This document shows, piece after piece, positions 34,493-43,400 of a DNA stretch of 48,938 nt (position 1 is the first letter of the stretch; every line of letters starts with the position of its first letter). The stretch comes from an uncultured Roseobacter sp. (GTDB lineage Bacteria > Pseudomonadota > Alphaproteobacteria > Rhodobacterales > Rhodobacteraceae): the NCBI GenBank assembly GCA_913054455.1, contig CAJXIL010000008.1, forward strand, positions 1 through 48,938, written 5' to 3'. The notes under the pieces are model-generated. The model was not told the origin of the DNA, searched no databases, and worked only from the letters and a program-made list of their open reading frames with translations. A program made the position numbers and the translations under genes.

Positions 34493-35731
34493 CTAGACCC
34501 TACCTGCCCGCCAAGCTCTCCGCTCCCGTTCACCCAGGTGCCGAAATGCGATGGAGACCTGCTTATTGAGAGCTTCATACGCTATCATGGTAGATGTCGC
34601 GCCGCGGCCAACCTTGTTTCTGGTAACAGTCCACCCGTTATCCCGAAACACCCTTCTAACTTCTGGCCTCACTGAAACCTTGTGAGCGTCCCAGACCTCA
34701 TCTCGCCTCATAACCGCGAGCAGGCCCGCATCTAAGAAGATATCGGCGCGCTTCTTTTCTTCCAACTTGGTGAGCGCTCGGATAGCTGAGCCTATTTCAT
34801 CGCTGGGGGTCTCAAACGTAGGCAGCATGAACTGAAAGAACTTCTTTTGCAATTTCGAGTATTTGAACTCCGCAAGATCAGGTAGGTTACAAAGCCCAAG
34901 CGCCTCCAAATCGCGGCCTTTCAAAGTCACTTCAACGCGGGCTCTTTTTTGTTTCGGAGGCAACTGTTTGTATGTGCCTTTGGATGGGTTTTGCTGATCC
35001 CTTTCTTTGTTTTGGATACGGACCATGCTACTCGCGCCTCGTTCTCCCAAATACATAGTTCCATCAAGAAACGGGCTACGAAACTCTTCCGGTTCAGGCC
35101 GCACTGTGAGCGAGGATTTACGCCTGTCTCCCATCTCAGGCGGCAAGTATTTGGTTGTGGCAGTGAGATCCGGCTGATTCGCAATCGCTGCGATCGAACG
35201 AGGCATATCCAATCGTTTTTCCCAGCGCCCAACTTCGGCATAGTAAGTCCTCTGCAAAAGCCCGACCATCTGCTCACGTTTGCTATCTGCGCCATCGCGG
35301 CTGTAGACATCTAGGCTAAACTCAATTTCCCGGAGCTGCGCTATTCTGCGTTCCCCATGTCGAGCGCTTACTGCGGCGATCGCAACCGCCACGAGAGTGG
35401 AGGAGCTTGGCTCTTGGATCCTGACGTCAAACTCTTCAGCCTCTGTGCCTTCACCCGGGTTAATTGGCGTTATCCAGCTATCACGTGGTAAGACCGTGCG
35501 AAGTTCTTGCTGGATCCATTGAAACTGAGTTTTATTGGTGAAAACCCGGACAACCATAAAGTCGATGACTGCCTTGAAGCGAAACTCCTTAAGATCGAGG
35601 GTCGGATTGAGCACTCGGCGGTTTTGGAATCGTGCTTGTGTTAGACCGACTTCGGCTTCAACAAATGTTAACTTGCGCCTTGGTCTCGCAGGATCTAACG
35701 GCAATAACGTAGTTGAACTTGGAAGTGACAT
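34493..35731 (-). CDS. Uncharacterised 412-aa protein
   Basis: Opens with MSLPSSTTLLPLDPARPRRK and GAGG upstream of the ATG. Alternating beta strands and helices include 'FKAVIDFMVVRVFTNKTQFQ', 'EIEFSLDVYSRDG' and 'ARVEVTLKGRDLEALGL', then 'EFKYSKLQKKFFQFMLPTF'. The pattern distantly recalls replication initiators of filamentous phages and rolling-circle plasmids (RstA/Rep_trans), in which such EVTLKG strands occur, but I see no certain catalytic Tyr motif. C-terminal ~50 residues are basic ('RHLGERERRAWRAGRV'). Alone on its strand, between the helicase operon and the AbiF gene; function unknown. Confidence 0.6.
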   Translation of the reverse strand: MSLPSSTTLLPLDPARPRRKLTFVEAEVGLTQARFQNRRVLNPTLDLKEFRFKAVIDFMVVRVFTNKTQFQWIQQELRTVLPRDSWITPINPGEGTEAEEFDVRIQEPSSSTLVAVAIAAVSARHGERRIAQLREIEFSLDVYSRDGADSKREQMVGLLQRTYYAEVGRWEKRLDMPRSIAAIANQPDLTATTKYLPPEMGDRRKSSLTVRPEPEEFRSPFLDGTMYLGERGASSMVRIQNKERDQQNPSKGTYKQLPPKQKRARVEVTLKGRDLEALGLCNLPDLAEFKYSKLQKKFFQFMLPTFETPSDEIGSAIRALTKLEEKKRADIFLDAGLLAVMRRDEVWDAHKVSVRPEVRRVFRDNGWTVTRNKVGRGATSTMIAYEALNKQVSIAFRHLGERERRAWRAGRV

Positions 35732-36089
35732 TCTGGTGCCTCGATGATGAGTTATCAGTCTAAGCTTTCTTGCACAGGTATTTCAGTTGAAACAAAACAT
35801 TCAAGGTTGTGCGACCTTTCGTCAATCACGCTTGCACTCTTGGTCGCCTCATAACATCCTATACGAGAAAATAACCCAAGACACATATGAGAGGTAGCAA
35901 CATCAACAGCTTGGAAAGCTTCCTTTGTTCCAAGGCAGGACTTGAGGGCAAGTTGCCGTTGATTGACACCAATGGTGGTGCGGCTATTGGCGTGAGCCGA
36001 AGCAGTGTTGAGAGCCCTAGATTCAGAAGTCGCCGGACTACCGAAAGAGAGATTCGAGTGTTTCCCTTTCTCAGTCGACCGCTTTCTTA
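35732..36089. other. Intergenic stretch before the abiF RNA promoter
   Basis: No supportable gene. A 114-aa + strand ORF (35887-36231) is Arg/Ser-rich, lacks a ribosome site and runs through the structured RNA, so I treat it as chance. Confidence 0.5.
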
Positions 36090-36118
36090 TTGCTTTGGTA
36101 GGAAACGCATCCTATATC
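36090..36118 (+). promoter_or_regulatory. Sigma-70-type promoter for the abiF RNA
   Basis: TTGCTT (36090-36095) and TATATC (36113-36118) with an ideal 17-bp spacer. Expected transcription start about 36124-36126, immediately at the foot of the RNA stem. Confidence 0.6.
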
Positions 36119-36121
36119 TTA

Positions 36122-36195
36122 ACGTAACAAGACCCGCCACGCCTCGGACGAAACCTCGGTTTCGCACTGCGCACCCAGGCGGGTTACTTGTTTTA
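36122..36195 (+). ncRNA. Structured RNA upstream of abiF (abiF-RNA-like)
   Basis: AACAAG (36126-36131) pairs with CTTGTT (36187-36192) and ACCCGCC (36132-36138) with GGCGGGT (36178-36184), a 13-bp stem with a 2-nt bulge. Inside it, CGAAAC-CTCG-GTTTCG (36149-36164) forms a second perfect hairpin. The RNA starts at its own promoter and ends in TTTT, so it may be released as a ~70-nt RNA. From established knowledge, AbiF/AbiD genes are often preceded by a conserved 'abiF' ncRNA. Whether this one fits that consensus needs a covariance search. Confidence 0.65.
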
Positions 36196-36227
36196 GGGGG
36201 GTGGACTTCGCTGCGGGGTGTCGTTGC

Positions 36228-37130
36228 ATGAAGTTCAACAAACCATCCACTTGTATCCTGGATCAAATTGCCTTGCTAAGGGGCCGCGGCATGGTCGTTG
36301 CCGATGAACCGCGCGCCCGGCACTATTTGCAATTCATCTCCTATTACCGGCTACGTGCTTACTGGCTGCCATTCGAGGTGCCTACTGGGGCTGGTGCACA
36401 CGCCTTCCGCCCTGGCACTGACTTCGAGGATGTGCTCACGCTCTACATCTTCGACAGAGAGCTTCGTTTATTGGTCCTAGATGCCTGCGAAAGAATTGAG
36501 GTCGCTTTACGCGCTCAATGGGCGCACTACATGGCCATGACCTATGGCCCCCATGGCTACCTCGATCAAAGCCACTATACGAACATCGGCAGACACGCGA
36601 AAGCAGTGGCCGATTTGACGAAAGAGTTCCAGCGTTCGAAAGACACTTTTGCCGCCCACTATCGCAACAAGTATACTAGCCCTGAATTACCACCAGTGTG
36701 GATGGCCGCAGAAGTCATGTCATTTGGCCTTCTCTCAAAATTCTACAGCGATTTAAACCAGCGCGCCCAGCGGCAAGCCATCGCTAGACCCTTCGGATTG
36801 GACGAAAAAGTGCTCACTTCGTTCGCCCACCACATGAGCCATGTGCGAAATATCTGCGCTCATCACGGTAGATTATGGAATAAGCGTTTCACGGTGAAAA
36901 TGGCCGCACCGAAATACCCAGCTAAGCTTCCCATTGCCATGCGCGACGCCGATGCACGTTACCTTCACAACACCTTAGTCACGCTGGACTACATGTTATC
37001 AATCATCGCGCCCGACAATGAATGGCGGAAACGCGTCGTCGCTATAATTGATAGTTGCCCTCTGGCCGCTCCTGCCAACATGGGCTTCCCTCCAGACTGG
37101 CGCACCCGTCCGGCGTGGAGACTAGTGTGA
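36228..37130 (+). CDS. abiF: Abi family protein (AbiD/AbiF, Abi_2), HEPN-type
   Basis: A 300-aa abortive-infection protein from ATG 36228 (GGGGTG ~8 nt upstream; the frame extends back to a GTG at 36201). Family signatures: N-terminal 'DQIALLRGRGMVVADEPRA', 'YLQFISYYRLRAYWLPFE', 'YIFDRELRLLVLDACERIEV' and the C-terminal HEPN motif 'HVRNICAHHGRLWNKRF', with RNICAH at 207-212 as the RX4H ribonuclease-type site. The structured RNA lies 33 bp upstream on the same strand. Abi_2 proteins stop phage growth by killing or arresting the infected cell; the RNA may act as its antidote, guide or cofactor. Confidence 0.9.
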   Translation: MKFNKPSTCILDQIALLRGRGMVVADEPRARHYLQFISYYRLRAYWLPFEVPTGAGAHAFRPGTDFEDVLTLYIFDRELRLLVLDACERIEVALRAQWAHYMAMTYGPHGYLDQSHYTNIGRHAKAVADLTKEFQRSKDTFAAHYRNKYTSPELPPVWMAAEVMSFGLLSKFYSDLNQRAQRQAIARPFGLDEKVLTSFAHHMSHVRNICAHHGRLWNKRFTVKMAAPKYPAKLPIAMRDADARYLHNTLVTLDYMLSIIAPDNEWRKRVVAIIDSCPLAAPANMGFPPDWRTRPAWRLV

Positions 37131-37343
37131 TGAACGACCTTTCGCTTCAGAGCGACCCCTCCAGGATGGATAGAATGCGACCTCAATAAACCCTACGTGG
37201 AGTGAAAGCTAAGTTCAGCGGCAACGGCAATTCTTCCTTGCGCGAATAACGCGAGGCTCTGCTTGACACTTCGGTAAACGGCCTAACAGACTTGGCTGTT
37301 TGCGGCCAAAGACGAGACCATCAAAACGAAGAGGAGACACTAA

Positions 37344-37988
37344 GTGGGTGAGATAACCGAAAGAGAGGTTGAGTGGGCTACAGTGCGTCGTATGCAACAG
37401 ATGCTGCACACACCTCACCGAGCCTTCGAAGAGACGCACACCTATTCGCTCTTCAACAGCATCCTGTGCTGGACCCTTCAGCGTATCCGCTCGGTTCCAA
37501 CGCACCCAAACGAACCTCCCAATCGAGCTCAACGGCAAGAGAACGCACGTGCTGAGGACCCACTGTTTGATGCGGTCGACGGGCTGCAAGACCACCTACA
37601 GCAAACTACGGTCGAGCGCGTTTTTCCCGGCATGGTAGCAGGTGAACAAATTGAAGAGCCGCAAATCAACACTTTGCCGAACCGCGATGCTGAAGGTAAC
37701 GAAATTTCATGCTTGGCGTTCCTCATTGCTTTGAGGAATGCCACAGCACATGGAGATGGGCGAAAAGTAAAACCCATCAACCAAAACAATCGCTTAGTAG
37801 GATTCGAATTACCCCTAATAAATCCGAAGCATTTTCCAGATTGGACAGCAGTTGTGCGACTTGATCGCGCAGGGATGTGCCAAATCTCCGATACACTTGT
37901 CACCAATTTTTGTAACGCGCTGATCAATCCCGAAGACCATGAGGCCATCGAACACGCCAACGGGTTGGTGGAAACTGTTCGTCAGTGA
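37344..37988 (+). CDS. HEPN-like protein, unknown family
   Basis: A 214-aa protein from GTG 37344 with GAGGAG 7 nt upstream. It is mostly helical. 'SCLAFLIALRNATAHGDGRK' contains RNATAH (131-136), an RX4H motif with the Arg-Asn and following His typical of HEPN ribonucleases (compare pEK499_p136-like and Mrr-linked HEPN proteins). Downstream are 'VGFELPLINPKHFPDWT' and a helical tail. It sits 213 bp after abiF and 68 bp before the DUF262 gene, same strand. Likely an RNase toxin or sensor of the defence cluster; the exact family is not recognised. Confidence 0.72.
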   Translation: MGEITEREVEWATVRRMQQMLHTPHRAFEETHTYSLFNSILCWTLQRIRSVPTHPNEPPNRAQRQENARAEDPLFDAVDGLQDHLQQTTVERVFPGMVAGEQIEEPQINTLPNRDAEGNEISCLAFLIALRNATAHGDGRKVKPINQNNRLVGFELPLINPKHFPDWTAVVRLDRAGMCQISDTLVTNFCNALINPEDHEAIEHANGLVETVRQ

Positions 37989-38056
37989 TCAAAATAGACC
38001 GACATTTCCAGTTGAAGACAGATTTAGACACATTTTCACCCTGAAGGGATAATCAT

Positions 38057-40291
38057 TTGAGAGACGCACAAAAACCCAACCAATTTACCCTCAACAACCT
38101 ACTATCACGGCTCCAGGAAGGACGTTTTGTAGTCCCAGACTTTCAGCGTGAGTTTGAATGGAAACCCTGGGATATTCGCGATCTGATGAGATCGATTTTC
38201 CTCGACTACTACGTAGGAAGCTTGTTGCTCTGGAAGGGCAAAGAAGAAAACTTCTCAGCGCTCGCCTGTGAACCAATTTACGGTCACGCAGGTGGAGGCT
38301 CAGCTGAACACATTGTTCTCGACGGCCAACAACGCTTGACCGCTTTATACTACGCATGTGTTGCCCCAAATGTTGCCTTGCCAAACAGAAGTAATCGCGC
38401 GATCTATTTCATCAACGTCGATCGGTTCATGCGAGAGGAATACGACGACGCTTTCAACTATGACTGGAAGTCAAAACGTATCGAGAAGTTGGAACAAGAT
38501 CCTGCGCTTCAATACCAAGAGCACATCTTCCCTTTGTCTATCGTAGGGGCTGGTGGATGGGAGATGCCGACCTGGGTTCAGGGCTATAGTCAATTTTGGC
38601 TCAACAAACTGGCAGAAGCAACGGCACTGGACGACCGAGATGAAGTCGAAAGATGTGAACTCTGCGTCCAGAATGCTGAAAAATTTGGAAAATTTCTGAA
38701 AGAACTCACCGAGCAATATCAAATTTCATACATCGAACTCGACAAAGATCTGGGACTGGACAAGATCTGTGACATTTTCACCCAGATCAACAGCAAAGGG
38801 ATCCGGCTTGATGTGTTCGATCTGCTCAACGCGCTGCTAAAGCCGCGTGACCTTCAGCTCAAGTTCATGTGGCGCAAGGCAAAGGGGCGATTGGAGTTTG
38901 TCGACAGCCCAAAACTCAACGTCTACATCTTGCAAGTAATGTCCATTCTCAAGCAAGCTTACTGCTCTCCAAAGTATTTATATTACCTCATGCCAGGCCA
39001 CGAGAAGACTATCAGGACACAAGGTGGCAAAATAGACAAAGAGATCCTGCTCAGCAGCACCGAGGATTTTGTCGACCTCTGGAACACATCGGTCGATGCT
39101 ATGGAGAGGGCTATTGAAATGCTCCGTCATCCCCATGAGTTCGGGGTCACTTCTTCCAAATACCTACCTTATGTTTCGATCCTTCCTGCATTTTCCGCCT
39201 TACAAGAACATGTCAGACATCTCCCCGCGGATCAGAGACTTGAGGGGCAACGCAAGGTTAGGTTCTGGTATTGGGCTTCAATCTTCACGAACCGCTACTC
39301 TGGGTCCGTTGAATCCACAGCCGCACGTGATTTTCAAGACGTGCGGCTGTGGATTCAAAAGCCAGATGCTGAACCACCTCTCATCCAAGAGTTCAAATCG
39401 AAGTTCAAAAATCTAGAACTGCGTCGTGAGGTAAAGTTTGGCTCATCAACCTACAATGGCTTGTTCAATTTGCTCATTATGAATGGCGCGCGAGACTGGG
39501 TCACCGGAAACATTCCGGCAAACGGAGCGTTGGATGATCACCATATTGTTCCCGCTTCTTGGGGAGAGGAGAACCTTCAGGATAGGTCAGTTCACTCCAT
39601 CCTGAACCGAACACCACTTCTCGATGAAACAAACCGTCACGTCATTGGGAAAAAGTTACCAAACGAGTATTTACCTGAACTCATCGCAAAGAGTGGCGAG
39701 AACCATGTGCGGGCGATCTTGGAAAGCCACCTCATATCCCCCGCTTCATTTGACATTCTCATGAGAGATAATTTCTCCTTGGAGGACTTCGAAGAGTTCA
39801 TAAAGGAGCGGCAAAGAACATTCATCGAAGCTATTGAGTCGCTATTAATCAAAGAAAGGCTGGCGCTTTCGCCTCATCTGCGGACTCTGGATGGGCAGAT
39901 CGAAGTAGTCGAGCTCGGGATACGTGCATTGCTTGCCAGCACTTTGCGAGGGCAGGAAGACCCCATTCCCCGGCATGTCATGGATAAGATGCAGCATCGC
40001 TTAGCAAGTGCACAGAAGAAGAACCCAGGGTTTGACCAAGAGCACTATGGCACATTGGAAGGCAAGTTAGAGTTTTCTGATCTTCAGGAGTTAAAAGATA
40101 TCGTTCTTGCTAAATCGAACTGGCCGCATTTTTCTTCAACCTTCCCCTCTAAAGAAGACGTTGGAAAGCGGTTCGATCAGCTTGCAAACATGCGCAATAG
40201 CATTAGGCACAGCAGGTCTGTAGACGAAATCTCCCAAAAAGACGGTGAGGCTGCCCTGCTATGGTTTGAAAAAGTGAAGTCAATCGTCTGA
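38057..40291 (+). CDS. DUF262 - HNH - HEPN-like defence protein (GmrSD-related)
   Basis: A 744-aa protein starting at TTG 38057 (GAAGGGA upstream). Residues 1-~300: DUF262/ParB-like domain, 'VPDFQREFEWKPWDIRDLM' (27-45) and 'VLDGQQRLTALYYA' (87-100), which in GmrS uses NTP hydrolysis to steer cutting of modified DNA. Residues ~485-540: HNH/DUF1524-like nuclease, 'ALDDHHIVPASWGEENL'. Residues ~620-744: helical domain ending in 'LANMRNSIRHSRSVDE' with RNSIRH (713-718), a HEPN (Swt1-like) RX4H motif. This resembles Type IV restriction enzymes but with an added RNase-type end. The gene is close to the HEPN gene upstream and the Type ISP enzyme downstream. Confidence 0.85.
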   Translation: MRDAQKPNQFTLNNLLSRLQEGRFVVPDFQREFEWKPWDIRDLMRSIFLDYYVGSLLLWKGKEENFSALACEPIYGHAGGGSAEHIVLDGQQRLTALYYACVAPNVALPNRSNRAIYFINVDRFMREEYDDAFNYDWKSKRIEKLEQDPALQYQEHIFPLSIVGAGGWEMPTWVQGYSQFWLNKLAEATALDDRDEVERCELCVQNAEKFGKFLKELTEQYQISYIELDKDLGLDKICDIFTQINSKGIRLDVFDLLNALLKPRDLQLKFMWRKAKGRLEFVDSPKLNVYILQVMSILKQAYCSPKYLYYLMPGHEKTIRTQGGKIDKEILLSSTEDFVDLWNTSVDAMERAIEMLRHPHEFGVTSSKYLPYVSILPAFSALQEHVRHLPADQRLEGQRKVRFWYWASIFTNRYSGSVESTAARDFQDVRLWIQKPDAEPPLIQEFKSKFKNLELRREVKFGSSTYNGLFNLLIMNGARDWVTGNIPANGALDDHHIVPASWGEENLQDRSVHSILNRTPLLDETNRHVIGKKLPNEYLPELIAKSGENHVRAILESHLISPASFDILMRDNFSLEDFEEFIKERQRTFIEAIESLLIKERLALSPHLRTLDGQIEVVELGIRALLASTLRGQEDPIPRHVMDKMQHRLASAQKKNPGFDQEHYGTLEGKLEFSDLQELKDIVLAKSNWPHFSSTFPSKEDVGKRFDQLANMRNSIRHSRSVDEISQKDGEAALLWFEKVKSIV

Positions 40292-40472
40292 TCAAACCCA
40301 TGAAGACCGCCTCCCGGTAATTCGTCTGTTTCAACTTTAGAACGTCACAAAATTTTGGGGAGGGAGTTTCAAACTCAAAGGACACCTTTGTCTCTGATAT
40401 TGATCTGCAGGTTGCTTCAACCTATCCGATACTCTAGCGATGGAAGATAATTCTTCCATAGGGTTTCATATT

Positions 40473-43400
40473 ATGACCGCACTTGACGACCTCCTTGAAT
40501 CCTATCGTTCTGCAGCCTTAACAGAGCGCGAGAAAGGCACATATTTTGAACGTTTAGCCACGACTTACCTTGTTCATGACCCAGTCCAGAGGGAAGAATA
40601 TGATGAGGTTTGGACATGGTTCGATTGGGCCAAGGAACACGGAGAAAGCGGCAAGGACATTGGGATCGATTTAGTCGCCAAGTTACGGAACGAAGACGGC
40701 TACGCAGCGATTCAATGCAAGTTCTACGCCGCCAAGCATCGAATCCAAAAGGCTGACATTGACAGCTTTATATCCGCTTCGGGCAAAGCTCCATTCGTGC
40801 GCCGCATTGTCATGGATACGACCGAAGGGGAGTGGGGTAGCAACGCTGAAGCGATCATTGCTGGCCAAACCATTCCCGTTGTGCGGATCTCGCTCGGTCA
40901 CCTGCGAGAGAGCCTGATCGACTGGACAATCTTTGGTATCCGTGGCGAGGCCCAACTTTCTGAAAAGAAAAAACTCCGGCCACACCAAAATGAAGCCCTG
41001 GAAGCCGTCCGAACGGGCCTGTCAGAAGCGAGCCGTGGAAAGCTCATCATGGCTTGTGGAACCGGTAAAACATTCACTTCGCTGAAGATTGCAGAAAGTC
41101 TCGCTGGAAAGGGAGGGCGCGTTCTGTTCATGGTCCCATCATTGTCGCTCATGTCTCAGACAGTAAGGGAATGGACGAACGATACGGAGACTCCCTTGAG
41201 GTCCTTCGCGGTATGCTCGGACACGCAGGTCGGCAAACGGCGCGTGTCGAACGACGATGCGGCAGAAATTGAAGCCCATGATTTAGCGTTTCCCGCGACC
41301 ACCAATCCGGCACGTCTGGTTGAAAAAGCTGCCGAGAATGATCCTGACCGTATGACCGTAGTCTTTTCGACCTACCAGTCGATCAGCGTTCTAGGCGACG
41401 CTCAGAAAGCTGGCCTTCCGGACTTTGACCTGATCATCTGTGACGAAGCACACCGCACTACTGGAGCGACGCTTGCTGGGAGTGAAGAGTCAAATTTTGT
41501 CCGCATCCACGATGATGCCCACGTAGTCGGCAGAAAGCGCCTCTACATGACCGCAACACCGCGAATTTTTGGAGATGCTGTTAAAACCCGCGCGGACGAA
41601 GAAGCTGCGGTTCTGGCGTCAATGGACGACGAAAACCTTTACGGAAAGACGCTTCTGCACAAGGGGTTTGGATGGGCAGTTCAGAACGGCTTGTTGACAG
41701 ACTATAAGGTCATAGTTCTTGCGATGGACGAAGGCCTGGTCAGCGCCAACGTCCAGAGACGCTTGTCTGATGAAAACTCCGAACTCGACCTCGACGACGC
41801 CACGAAAATTATTGGCTGCTACAAAGCCCTGACAAAGCAGGATCTGAAACAGGACCTATCCTTCGATTCACAGCCCATGAAGCGTGGGCTAGCTTTCTGT
41901 AAGACTATCGCGGCATCAAAGCTCATCCGCAACGAATTCGACAATGTCATCGCAGAATACACTGGTGAAGATGCCCTGATTGAAGACGATGCATCGCCTT
42001 CTCCTGGCCGTCTAAACATCGAGATTAAGCACGTCGATGGAACCTACAATGCCAAGTCCCGCAATCAACTTTTGGATTGGCTTAAAGCCGACACCGAGGA
42101 CAACAAGGCACGCATCCTGACCAACGCCCGCTGCATGTCCGAAGGTGTAGATGTCCCCTCCCTTGATGCGATCATGTTCCTGCATCCACGCAAATCGCTA
42201 ATCGATGTGGTGCAATCCGTAGGCCGGGTGATGCGAACATCCAAAGAAACCGGAAAGAAGATGGGCTATGTCATCCTCCCCGTGGGCGTCCCAGCCGGGG
42301 TGGAGCCAGAAGTGGCATTGAAGGATAACGACCGTTATCGCGTTGTATGGCAGATCCTGAATGCCCTTCGCGCCCATGATGAGCGCTTTGACAGCACCAT
42401 CAACCAAGCTTCCCTTGGCCAGAACGTCTCTGACCGGATCGAGATTGTCGGCGTCACGCAGGAATCCGAGGAGTTGCGATCCATTACGCACGAAGTGACT
42501 GAGTTGCCCTCCCACCGGGCGCAGCCTGCCAGTGCCATCGGACAAGGTGGCGACAGCGATACGGTGACCACCGGCCCCGCGCCAACGCAGGGCGAGTTGT
42601 TCATCGATGAATTTTCCCACGCGATCATGGCCAAAATCGTCAAGAAATGCGGCACCCGCGATTATTGGGAGGACTGGGCAACCAATATCGCCGAGATCGC
42701 ACAGCGCCACATTTCGCGCATCACGGGCATTCTAGCGGAACCGGAAACCCAGGCGCGCAAAGCCTTTGATGGCTTCCTAGCTGAACTGCGCGATGACTTG
42801 AACGATAGCATATCTGAACAAGACGCCGTTGAGATGCTGGCCCAGCACCTCATCACCAAGCCAGTCTTCGAAGCCTTATTCGAAGACCATCAGTTCACTG
42901 ACCAAAACCCCGTCTCTCGCGCTATGCAGCAGGTGCTTGCAGTGCTCGATGAGAATAGGATCGACAAGGAAGCCAAGGATCTCGAAAAGTTCTACGAAAG
43001 CGTTCGCAACCGCGCGCACGGTATCACTGACCCCCAGGCCAAACAGCGCCTAATTGTCGAACTTTATGACAAATTCTTTCGCAACGCCTTCCGCCGCACG
43101 ACCGAGAAGCTGGGGATCGTCTACACCCCGGTCGAGATCGTCGACTTCATTCTGCACTCGGTCAACGAGATGTTGCAGGAGCATTTCGGCCAAACGCTCG
43201 GCTCGCGTGGCGTCCATATCATGGACCCCTTCACCGGCACGGGCACCTTCATCACGCGGCTGCTGCAATCCGGCCTGATCGCGCCGGAGGAGCTGGAGCA
43301 CAAGTATCGCCACGAGATCCACGCAAACGAGATCGTGCTGCTGGCCTACTACATCGCCGCGATCAACATCGAGGCGGTCTACCAGGGCGAGGCCAAGAAG

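Noticed and set aside
35887-36231. 114-aa + strand ORF before abiF
   Set aside because: It runs through the structured RNA and promoter, lacks a ribosome site and has low-complexity composition.
37264-37284. TTGACA-based promoter before the 214-aa HEPN gene
   Set aside because: TTGACA is good but the only -10 candidate (TAACAG) is at 15-bp spacing, so support is too weak to list as a feature.
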